64,000 nt of DNA from Isoetes taiwanensis (taxonomy: Eukaryota > Streptophyta > Lycopodiopsida > Isoetales > Isoetaceae), in the NCBI GenBank assembly GCA_021234155.1, contig JAJEKV010000078.1:3344978-3408977 (forward strand). The letters are read 5' to 3'. The notes beneath the pieces were generated by a model. It had not been told where the DNA came from and did no database searches. It worked only from the letters and a program-made list of their open reading frames with translations. Position numbers and translations under genes: made by a program. This document shows positions 36,532 to 46,209 of this stretch, piece by piece; position 1 is the first letter of the stretch, and each line of letters starts with the position of its first letter.

Positions 36532-39500
36532 GCACCAGTAATCTGAATTTTTGTATGTAAGCTGAATTTTTGTATGTATGTGATCAGCAAGCATGAACAG
36601 GCTTGAGTTCCAGTTGTATTGTTATATTTTAATAGTCTCTTGTTTCCATTGGGGCAGCAAGTATTCTACTATTTTCATTAAGGCAGCAACTATCTGGCTG
36701 AGCAATTGCTCCAAAAGAGTTCAGGTAAACTAGTTTCTTGTTTCGGTAAATAGAATCTTTCATGATAATGTTTGTCATGGAAACTCGTTTATTGTTTTAA
36801 AAATTGTCATGTCTATGATTGAAAATGCAGTTTGCATTCATGGTTATTTGATTGTTTTCCTGTGACGAATTTAGTCACGTTGCTTTGTATATTAGGTTTA
36901 GCCATTACGTTCCCATCCCCTATTTCTCATGGGCAGGGGTAGTCCTTTGCCCATCCCCACTAACGAGTTTGCTGAATTTGCAGCTGGGATGTTTGGAACT
37001 GGTCATTTTATGCTACAAGGGTTCAAGTCCCCTCATCCCAGCAAAGAATAGAAGCTCACAAGGTGCTTGAAGTGTCAACAGGTTCAAAACTGGTCTAGAT
37101 TGAAAGGTATGGTTATTCTACCACGTACATTTGATGCATTTTCATAGTCTGTAGATGGTCTTACAAGGAAATTCTGCTCCCTCACTTAGGTACTTCCAGC
37201 ACCATTTGAGTACGAGGCAATCGACGAAGGTACAGAGGTGCACCATCAAGGTAGAAAGGCTGCTCCATCTTGGTAGAAAGGTGCACCATAAATGTTCAAG
37301 CACATACCTTATAATAGAGATGAAGCAAACCATTATGGAAGATGGGCTGCACCATCCTTAGCTGCAACACGAACCACTATGGACGGGTCTGCACCATGAA
37401 GATCCATCAATTCACCACAACGGGCATGCATTTCACCAAATTCCTAGCACCATAAAGGGTAGCCTATCACCATAAGGGGCAGAAACATGCCTTCCTTTGT
37501 GGCCATATTTTTTGCTATTGCTGATTGATTTCAGGGGAAAAAAAAATTCATGATGTGCATTACCATCTAAGGAAGCAAATCCATAACTAGCAGAACTGCA
37601 GGGTTGGGAAGAAGGCTAGGCAGTCGGGTTCGCGTTGGTTTTCCAAACGAATGTAACAAGTATCACGACATGATAAGTGGCATACCTAATTTTAAATAGG
37701 AGAAATATCACAAAAATACAAGCAAAGGCAGAATATCTCTTGGGTTGTACTTGTACTCTCCATTAGTTGGGACTATGTCAACCACCTCAACAGAGAAAAT
37801 GCCACCGACTTCATAAGATCTATCAAAGAATAAACTTTTACAAAAATTTTGGGAGATCCGTTAAGACTTTATTGAATCATTAATTCTAAGTATCGCTTAT
37901 TTTCCGAGATCACTATTAACCGAAGGGTGTTTCTCATCAGTCCAATAATAATTTTAATGCATCCATTCCTTGGTAGTTGAGTAAGCTTGTAGTACTCGTG
38001 CAATTGAACTTGTCCCCCAAAAACTACAAAGAGAAATACCTCACCCATTTGGGAATCTTAAGCTTATGGAATCACTGGATCTTCCCTGGAATATGTTCAG
38101 TGATACAAACAATTCCATCTAACCTATGTGGTCTGAGCTTCAATAATACGGGGGGTGACTCACAAACAATTTAAGTGGGTCTCTTCTAACGTACAATCAT
38201 TGTGACACAAGGTACAATGCATCAGCATTTAAAGAAAATGCTAAACTCTCTGGAGCACCATTGTTAGTAGCATGTAATCGTTTGGTGATGTCAGAGAAAC
38301 AAGACTGGAATAGTTGGTTTGAAGAGTATGTTATGAAATTCTAGATACTCTATTGGAGCATGTACAGATTCATATTGGGCACAACAGAGTCAAGCTTTTG
38401 GACAACATGAATGCTTCTTGTGTTATATGTTCCGTTATCTGCATGAAAGGTGTCACAAAAGACGAAAATGGTTTGATGAAATTCCCAACCTTTTTGCATA
38501 TGTGAACTTTAGTCTAGCATGATAGCCACTAACTTACGAGCATGCTGCACATTGCAAAAATTATCCGGTCAGCCCATGTTAGGTGCCGTTATGTGCATGT
38601 GCACCTTCAACTTGTTATGTCATATTAGGCATCTAACGAATACCCTAAACTAACTCACTTAATCTTCTAGCATGCATACTTGGGCTTAAACAAGAACACC
38701 TTATTGCCCAACTCATTACTTGGCAGCTTTTTTTTGTACAAGTTCATACAAACATATTATATCTAAAAGAGTTCTTTCTAGACAAAAAGGTGCTTATAAA
38801 TTTGGTAGCTACAAAATAGTTCTTCGAATTAAGTATAAGCATCCGCTTCTCTATGACAGAGTAGTTGGACATGTTCCAACAGAAGAAGCAAAGAGGATGG
38901 GTCAAGCAAGGAAACGCCTCCTTCATATCAAACTTCAAGTCTTAAACTTCATTAAATTTTATCAAGTGAGCTATGATACTTTTGCTTCTCAAAGAGAACA
39001 TAAATCATTGCTTATAACAAAGAACGCAGGCACAACTCCTAATTGGTAAAAATATGCACTCCTTGGAGACCAAGACTTGCAATATGACACCCAGATTGGC
39101 ACCTAAACAGCTCAAATTGAAATTCAAAGCATTTGCAGTCCGTGATGAGGACTGTGGACTCAACCAATGATTCAGGGCTTTCTCAAAGCAGGCAAGGTGC
39201 CAAATTCGACGGCTTCGTGATCAAGGATCTCAATAAAAGACCATTGTCAAATCCAAGCACCTATTTTCTGCTTTTCGCCAACAACTCAACCCCGATTAAA
39301 ATAATTGTTTTTGACATCACCGATTCATATTTAACAAGTATTTTGTGCTTAAGAAAACCTCATATAGGCATGACCTAATAATACAATGTTGGGAATGCTA
39401 GATGACTTTTAGAGTTAGACTCTTGGATTGAATCCCACCTAAAAGGAACAATGAACCCGCTTCAGAAAAGCAAATAATTTCCGAGAACTTTTTTGCTGAT

Positions 39501-39730
39501 TATAAAATTTCTCCAATTTCTCTCAAGCAGTTCGGCAGAGAACCATTGTATTAGATCAAAACCTACAATATGTGTAGTGAAATATGACATCTTACCTTCA
39601 AGACTTTTCTCGATATCGATAACCCCAACATTACAAGCCAAATATCGAATAGTTCAAGCATTTGATAACAAACGGGTATGTCAAGATCATAATATCCAGG
39701 GACTGAAAGCAACTTCCAAAAGAAAGTATG
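36532..39730. other. Intergenic region, no gene recognised
   Basis: A plus-strand 109-aa frame (38720-39049) is basic in the middle (RMGQARKRLLHIKL) but unrecognised. A CACCAT-rich stretch lies at 37200-37480. A tRNA-like remnant is at 36983-37043. Confidence 0.45.
36983..37043 (+). pseudogene. tRNA-like remnant with acceptor and T arms
   Basis: A 61-nt stretch begins GCTGGGA and ends TCCCAGC followed by A, a perfect 7-bp acceptor-like stem. It has a T-arm-like AGGGTTCAAGTCCCCT just inside the 3' side. The middle is too short for D and anticodon arms, so it cannot be a working tRNA. It could be a decayed organellar or nuclear tRNA-Leu-like gene, or chance. Confidence 0.35.
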
Positions 39731-39739
39731 GAAATAAAC

Positions 39740-40330
39740 CTTATCGGTTCCATAGATAAAGTCACAAGGGGTGAACACCAAGCAAAATTGCTTTGACTTT
39801 TCTCGCCAACAAAGTAATGATAAGCGTGATACTCGGTCCACCATACAAGGGGATAAGTTTTGTTGGACTCCAAAGAAAATCATATCTGAAATCATGATTT
39901 CATAAAAATTTAGGAACTTAACTTTTTTTTTAGTAAAGTAAATAATGACAGAAACTCCTTCAAACTCACCCACTATGCGTGTCAAGTGCCTCAACACTTC
40001 GCAAAAATATTCCACAAAATTAAGGTGATCATATGTCCAGAACAAAAGCGGGGCCAACAAAGGATGGGATGCCAAGCAATAGAATTTCAGCCCGGTGAGC
40101 ATATGGAGCTGCAAAACTCATTGGGGCACTAAATTCATGATGCATATAGTGAATTTTATCAGATCCCCAACCGCAATGTAACCATCGATGGACCCAAGAA
40201 TTGCCATAGTCTTCCACCGTAAAAATAAACACCGAGTTGCAAAATAACTTCCCAAAAAGATGGCAATGGTAAGTCCGGCCCTCCGAAGCCTATTAACCGT
40301 GGCCGCAAACGAGATTATTAAAAAGTTAAG
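39740..40330 (-). pseudogene. Sterol 4-alpha-methyl oxidase (SMO/ERG25 family) pseudogene
   Basis: Minus-strand pieces match plant methylsterol monooxygenases, di-iron enzymes of the ER that remove C4 methyl groups in sterol synthesis. In order: LPLPSF (about 40290), VEDYGNSWVHRWLH with the first His box, KIHYMHHEFSAP with the second, FAAPYAHRAEILLLGIPSF, then VEALDTHSG after a one-base frame slip near 40005. An intron with a GTGAGT donor at 39969 and TTTCAG acceptor at 39886 (84 bp) follows. The next exon reads YDFLWSPTK, then after another slip TEYHAYHYFVGEKSQSNFA (third His box), then CDFIYGTDK in a third frame. The His residues survive but three or more frame changes destroy it. The retained intron shows it is not a processed copy. 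The N-terminal third was not found. Confidence 0.85.
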
Positions 40331-40510
40331 GTCAAGAAGCACTTTTTTTGAAGTCACCCGACTTCTTCACTCTTTCTATACATGGTGCAGAATATTCCCT
40401 AAGCAGTAGCTACTCTCACCAGCCTAAAACAACAGCCTAAAGAGTTCATCAGCCTAAGAATGCATTGAATATTTAAACCTTCATAGGTTAAAAGATCACC
40501 CATGCACTAT

Positions 40511-41230
40511 CTAAGTAAGTGATCTGGTCCAAAGCCCTGGAATAATTATTGTATACAGAACAACCTCATCACCAAGGTCATGCTTTGAGTGGGGCAAAGA
40601 GCTGTGAAAGCCAAGAAAAGAACGAGTAGGCCTTAATACACCACGGCCAATGGCCAAAGGATTGTTTACCAATAGCAATTTTCCAACCTTCATATTTCTT
40701 GTAGCAAATAATGTAAGGCCATTCCCATCCTTACAAGCATAGATAGAAACATGCCCTATATAATTGCTACATTTGGGTGCGTCTGCTGTGTTATTCTGCA
40801 AAATAACTGGCTAACTCATTAAACCCCCATAGTGCTTTGGTTTATAGAAACGACGCATTTGTGCATCATTTCTTTTAGCATCTTTAGCATCAGGAGCCTT
40901 ATCACGAGCATGCTCAAGTGTGCTCTGCGCTTTGTTATATTCCTGCAAGGCATATAAAGACCAAGCTTTCCTAAAGAGGCTTTTCACATGGGTAGCATCA
41001 AACTTTAGAGCATGACAAGCATCTGCAAGGGCCCTTACATAGTTATGCAACTTCATACGCCCCTCCGACATATTAGAAAATGATTGCATGACAAGTTCTT
41101 TGATTCTGATGTGCCCCCGCATCAATGCATTTGGTATAGGCATCGATGGCACCCTTTTAGTCATTCTTACCAAACAAACGATTGCCCTCGGCCATTAACT
41201 TCTCAAGCATAAGATCCCGGGTGCAACACG
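40511..41230 (-). pseudogene. TPR-SET protein (plant SMYD-like methyltransferase) pseudogene
   Basis: Three minus-strand frames line up with a plant TPR-containing SET protein (At1g33400-like, from memory). LMAEGNRLFGKND, a stop, then KGAIDAYTKCIDAGAHQN (about 41210-41120) form the first TPR. RALADACHALKFDATHVKSL and RKAWSLYALQEYNKAQSTLE (40811-41050) form further TPRs. After another shift, NNTADAPKCSNYIGHVSIYA and GNGLTLFATRNMKVGKLLLV (40511-40801) enter the SET domain start. The SET core (NHSC-type motif) is absent, so the 3' part is lost. Stops and frameshifts are at about 41180, 41110 and 40810. It lies 150-200 bp from the sterol oxidase relic on the same strand. Confidence 0.8.
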
Positions 41231-41848
41231 CCAAGAAACCGGACGTTTGCAAAATTATTCACTCTCACAACAAGCTTCTTATCCGCCTCGCTTAGGGGGG
41301 TAGCGTTGGTCATCTTCCAAGCGTTGAGCATCCGCGGCACAAAGCGTAGCTAATCGCCTATGCCGGATGCAATCTGAAGAGAGGGGAAGCCGACACGAAG
41401 AAGTGGGATGGAAATTACGAATTTTAGAATTTTCAGAACCGCTGATGCAAAAAATAAAAGATCCAATGGACAAGAGTTGATGCAAAAATAAAAAGATCCA
41501 ATGGACAAGAGTTTTTGGCTGATGTGGCACGACACGTGGCATAGCTAGGAATGCGTGGAAATCGGGGAGGGGGTTAGGCAACCCCTGCTAAAAAAAAATT
41601 CAGAAATAGCATTGTTTGCACGAGAGGAATTTCGATTTGGTCACTGCAAAACCATAGGTGGGCACCCTCCCTTAATATCTAAAAGAAGGCCTTTTTTTTC
41701 CCATTGAAGACACGCCAATCGGCCATGTGCACGAATGAACTGGAGGCTAGAATTGATAGGTGGCTAGTAGCACGACGCACGTTGAGCCTGATTAACTTAT
41801 AACAGGGCAAACCTTAATGTCATAAAACGATCGAAAAGCCGTTAAGAA

Positions 41849-42029
41849 TTGTTTCCCAAAATGTCTACGGCTACGCTCATGCTTTTTGTGGCAGCTTGTA
41901 TTATACCTGTAATTTCTGCAACCCAGTACGTCGTAGGAAATCGGGACGGCTGGAACCCTGATGCCGATCTCGGTACCAATTACACTGCTTGGGCTTACAA
42001 GCATAGGTTCCAAGTTGGAGATTTGCTGG
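41849..42029 (+). CDS. Phytocyanin (blue copper protein family), first exon only
   Basis: The frame MFPKMSTATLML...VISATQYVVG encodes a secretory signal (cleavage likely after VISA) followed by the start of a plastocyanin-like domain: TQYVVGNRDGWNPDADLG, then NYTAWAYKHRFQVGDLL. Phytocyanins are small extracellular or GPI-anchored copper-like proteins. The second ATG (41861) gives the more typical signal length. A GTAAGC donor at 42030 is where phytocyanin genes commonly carry their single intron. The second exon, with the H...C...H copper ligands, was not found before 49 kb; instead the DUF3504-type gene follows on the other strand. So this is either an orphan exon or a gene with a very long, interrupted intron. 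Confidence 0.7.
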
Positions 42030-42128
42030 GTAAGCAAAATTGTGGTTAATTCAGTTCTGAGCCAATTTCTACATTCAATAGGTTTGTTTATCGTTAAGCT
42101 TATATTGCGAAAGTTAAATTCGTTAAAG

Positions 42129-42152
42129 AACTTTCAAGAGCGTGAAATTTCC
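42129..42152 (+). repeat. Left arm of a 23-bp inverted repeat flanking the recombinase-like gene
   Basis: Begins AACTTTCAAG and ends GTGAAATTTCC. Its reverse complement occurs at 46047-46069, identical except for one inserted base. A looser copy (AACTTTC...GTGAAAGTTTC) follows at 42177. Confidence 0.7.
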
Positions 42153-42572
42153 ATCAATTTCAGGTTTTTTTTTCGTAACTTTCTCAGGTGAAAGTTTCGG
42201 CGGCGAAGTTACTAGCCACCAAGTTTCTATAAGACCAAAATTCTGTTTACAGTCAAAGTTTCTATTTTCTATAAGACCAAAGTTTCAGTTACATCAAAGT
42301 TCTTTTACAGTCAAATTACATTACCCAAAATTGGCAAAATTACATATACCAAAAATTACATTATACCAAAAACATCAAAATTTCGTTACATCAAAAATTA
42401 CATTCACCAAAAACATGACTGAAAACAGTTCAAATTCCATTAAAACATGATCACATGATCATGACCATCATCAATCCCTAAAAACATGAAATTCTGAAAT
42501 TCTGAAAGTTGGTTAAAACATGAAAAAATTACAGTCTAGCTTCATCAAGTGCCAAAAATTTACAGTCTAGCT

Positions 42573-45114
42573 TCACATCTTCGAAGAACCGCCAACATTA
42601 CAGCTTTGAATTGCCTGCTTCAAGGCGTCAATTAACATCCGTGCAAGCATTGTCGGATCTGGAAGATTGTAGTTGTAAAAACTACAATTATTATTAGTAG
42701 TGCCCATAAAAGACTGCCCTCCAGTATTATTGATGGTTGAATCGACAATCTTCAGTCCATTTATTTGCGGGAATTTCTTCTCAACCTCATCCCAGAAGTC
42801 GTTATCAATCTCAGGATCAAACTTGACAGTACAATTACCATCACTACTATTAGCTAACTGCTTTGCCTGCACAATAGAAAAATACAGAAACCTAAATATA
42901 GAAAGATAAACAGAAATCTAAATTGAAACCTAAATACTAATTCAAACCTAAACATAAACCTAAACAATAATTCAGAAATCTAAGGTGAAATACCTTAATA
43001 GTAGAAACACGTTGCTCTGAATCCACTTGCATGACATCACTGGAAGTTTCTTGTTCCTAAATAAACGAAAAGAATAAATCAGAAACTAGCAAAGTAAACA
43101 GAAATCCAAATTCAAACCTAAATACAAACCTTGATAGTAGAAACACATCGCTCTGAATCCACTTGCATGACATCACTGCATGGTTGATTTTCCTAAATAA
43201 ACCAAAAGAAGAAATCAGAAATGAGCAAAGCAAACAAATTTAAATAACAAAAATAAATACCATAGTTGTCGATGTTTTCTCAGAAACTATGTCATCTAAT
43301 CTTGCTTTTTTCTGGAAGTTACAATCATGTAAACACAAGATACAAAGAATTAAAATCTGAAAAACAAAGAATGAAAATACAAAACAATAAATCAGAAACT
43401 TACCACAACAATATCGCAAAGATTATCCACTTGAACAGAATCAGAAACAGGAAGAATTGGTTGCACATCACTAGTAGAAGGTTTCACATTACAAAGTGAT
43501 CGTTTCTTTGCAATTTCCTCATTCAAAACATTTTTGTACGTCCTCACATTGCCATCACTATCAAATGGGCGTGCCAAAATGCTCATACATGCATTAACTT
43601 GCAATTCTTTTGTCCTGTCGTATCTGAACATAACATAAAAAAAAATATTAGTGAAGATAATTCAGAAAACAGAGATAAGCATCAAAACTTACTTTTGGTA
43701 TGATTCAACGCGTTTGTGTCCAGTAACTAAACAGCCAATTTCTGGCGGTACGCCAGCCAAAGATAACCTTGATACGGTCGTCACTCGACCACTCTTGTTA
43801 GTAATTGTTGTGTCATTAAGAAGGCTACCCATCACGTTTAACCATGATCGAATCTTATTTGTCCCAACAGGGCCTTTCTGGTACCAAACCTACATGTATA
43901 AAACACTAAATAAATAGAATTCATACAACAAAACAGAAAAAATACAAAGTCAAAGACTTACCACTTTAGACGGACGACTGATCGGCTGCAGAAAGAAGCT
44001 ACGAGGTTCAGGTCCTTCCTTTGGTGGAATATGCAACAGGTAACGCTTGTATGTAAAGACGAAGTCCTCCTCGTGAGTCCAGACAGGTGGTCTAAAATGC
44101 TCATTGTCAAACTTTGTCACAGTGCAGCCCCAATTCTTGCTCACCCGTTCATGATACGCAACAAACTCCCCATAACTATCATTTCCTAAACTGAAATCGC
44201 AATCTAATGTAGCATGAAGCTCCTTGTAACCTCTAATACCGAAACGTGTAACGATATAGTAGCATAATCTCTTTTGCAACCCGTGCACATCTGTCACTTG
44301 ATGTTCTGGATCTGCCAATAATTCTGTTTCAAGCCTAAAGGTTATTTCTGGAGCCTTTCTCTTCTTTGTTCCAATCCCAGCACGTCTTGCCCTGTCTGCT
44401 GCACCAATAAATGCTTTCTGCGCTCTTCCAAACATCGGATGGGTAACAATATTAAACTTTGGACGTTCAACACCTGTCTCTTCCATTATCATCTCCTGCT
44501 TCTTTCTTACAATTCGTCCAATGGTCTTAAACAAATTGTTTAAACTACAAACAGAAACCAAAAAATATATTAGACACTAAAGTAATTATTAAAAAACAAA
44601 AGAGACAACAAAATAAATGATCATACCTGCTGGCAGGGTACATCTGTCCGTTATTTTTCTTTGTTTGTAACAGAAAACGGACCAACATGTCATTCAAAGC
44701 AGGATAAGGCAGATCTTCAATGGGAATAGAAGTATCCAATTTTGCAAACACTCTCCACTCATCGAATTTCCCACGGGCCCAATTCGTTGCCTTTGAAGAC
44801 CGATCCCTACCACCATTATATACATCATGCATAATATTCGGATCAAGTGGTAAAAACCTGTTGTCATCATCCACAATCTCATCTGCAACCTTGCTCGCTA
44901 TGTCAGTATCGGGAACCTTATAATCTTCATTAAACCATGGTTCCTTCGAAATTTCTTGCATAAAAGCTTCTTGTTCATCAGTAATATTTGCATCTAAAAA
45001 TGCATCTAGATCTTCAGGACCTTCAAGGCCACCTTCTAAACTTGCATCCAAAGTAAAACTTGGTTGCTCTACCTCAGGAATTTCACCTGCCTCACAAACT
45101 TGAGCAGAATCCAT
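42573..45114 (-). CDS. Crypton/DUF3504-type tyrosine recombinase-like protein, 8 exons, 652 aa
   Basis: Exons with GT-AG sites: 45114-44627, 44544-43962, 43889-43693, 43623-43404, 43311-43261, 43192-43130, 43056-42994, 42866-42573. They total 1,959 nt and stay in frame to the stop. Residues 1-105 are acidic. 111-230 resemble the SAM-like DNA-binding half of Crypton/ZMYM-type DUF3504 proteins (NWARGKFDEW, YPASSLNNL). 250-427 are the catalytic half: R267 in FGIRGYKEL; K389-S-G-R392 in ITNKSGRVTTVS, where His-x-x-Arg is usual; H415 in LVTGHKRVES; Y424 in YQKYDRT, the likely nucleophile. A basic KKARL (exon 5) may be nuclear targeting. Exons 6 and 7 are duplicates. The last 98 aa are unrecognised. 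Family DNA breaking-rejoining activity is known; whether this protein is a transposon recombinase or a domesticated host gene is open. Start chosen at the first Met before the conserved acidic domain. Confidence 0.8.
42994..43192 (-). repeat. Duplicated 63-bp exon (exons 6 and 7 of the recombinase-like gene)
   Basis: 43192-43130 and 43056-42994 are both 63 bp, both phase 0, and share SDVMQVDSE...VSTIK with nearly identical DNA. Flanking intron ends are also alike (TTTAG acceptors). This is a recent tandem exon duplication. Confidence 0.9.
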
Positions 45115-45626
45115 AGCACTACAATGATATCTAGAGTCTTCATTAGCAACTACCCGGAAATTAAGCAACAAAATCCACAAAAACAGCACCTGTAGTAAAA
45201 TAACCTGTTGAACAAACATAAAATTCAGTGAACAGAAAATAAAACAATAACTCAATAAAGAAACAAAAGCATACCTTCAAGATCTTAAAGTTTATCAAGT
45301 TGAAACAACTGAAACTCGAGAAAGAACTGCAATTATGAACAGTTCTTAGAGCACTACGAATAGTTGCCATCATAAAAAACAACAAAGAAAATAACTCCCC
45401 CGTAAAACCTGCATGCAAACAATATGCAACATTAAAATAAAGAAAAGAAAACAAATGAATCTTCACCCTAAGAAATCTTCAAAAAAGATAGTCAGCAAGA
45501 CAACTCCACAAGGAAAGCAACGTCGAAAAGACATCAGAATACGATTCATCGCAAAAGAAGTTTGCGAAGGACGGATCTTTGCAATGATCGATGTATTAAA
45601 GCTCCAAAATCTTCACTAACCAGCAA

Positions 45627-45995
45627 AACTCTCGATCTAGAAGACAAGCGCCATCGCCAAATAGAAGCTACTGCAAAAAGTCGCCATAGATCTCTGATCT
45701 TGAACAAAACTTGTGAAAAATGAGGCGCTATAGAAGAACCGTGCTAAAAAACTTGTCTATCGAAAACCTTAACCCAAGGAGCACGCAAAAACTCGATCTA
45801 GAAGACAAGCGCCATCACCAAATAGAAGCTACTGCAGAAACTCGCCAAAGATCTCTGATCTTGTACAAAACTTGTCAAAAATGAGCCGCTATAGAAGAGA
45901 CAGCATTAAAATTTGTCTACCAGACGATCTTAACCGAATTAGCACGCACTGTATTCGATGTAGAACTCGGCGCCATAGCTTCCAAACAAAGCTTC
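45627..45995. repeat. Tandem repeat upstream of the recombinase-like gene (two ~160-bp units plus a partial third)
   Basis: The block CTCGATCTAGAAGACAAGCG...CTGATCTTG...AAAACTTGT occurs at about 45631 and 45792, roughly 160 bp apart and about four-fifths alike. A partial third copy starts at about 45953. The position, 0.5-0.9 kb upstream of the ATG at 45114, is promoter or 5'-leader territory. Confidence 0.8.
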
Positions 45996-46046
45996 GGCTG
46001 ACGAGAGCAAGAGAGAGAAAAATGGGTGACGTAAATGCTCTGAAAA

Positions 46047-46069
46047 GGAAATTTCACGCCTTGAAAGTT
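46047..46069 (-). repeat. Right arm of the 23-bp inverted repeat
   Basis: Reverse complement of 42129-42152 with one base missing. The pair encloses 3.9 kb that holds the whole recombinase-like gene and its upstream tandem repeat. Confidence 0.7.
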
Positions 46070-46090
46070 ACTGGAAAAACTCATTTCACA

Positions 46091-46177
46091 GGAGGTTTCG
46101 AAAAGAAACCCGCGCCGGCCACAGGTTTCCGCCACAAGGATTACGCCACGGCGCCGGGGTTTCTTCCAGAAACCTCC
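46091..46177. other. GC-rich hairpin
   Basis: GGAGGTTTC...GAAACCCGCGCCG (46091-46117) pairs with CGGCGCCGGGGTTTC...GAAACCTCC (46149-46177) with a few bulges, around a loop of about 31 nt. It is far more GC-rich than its surroundings and lies just outside the right inverted-repeat arm. Confidence 0.75.
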
Positions 46178-46209
46178 TCGCCAGCGAAGTTTCCCTTCCA
46201 ACACCGCGG

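Noticed and set aside
36983-37043. Functional tRNA gene
   Set aside because: Acceptor- and T-arm-like ends are present but the middle is too short for D and anticodon arms; kept only as a tRNA-like remnant.
42129-46069. Exact transposon ends at the 23-bp inverted repeat
   Set aside because: Flanking bases show no target-site duplication and similar motifs occur nearby (42177, 46062, 46635), so the arms are reported as inverted repeats, not as proven termini.
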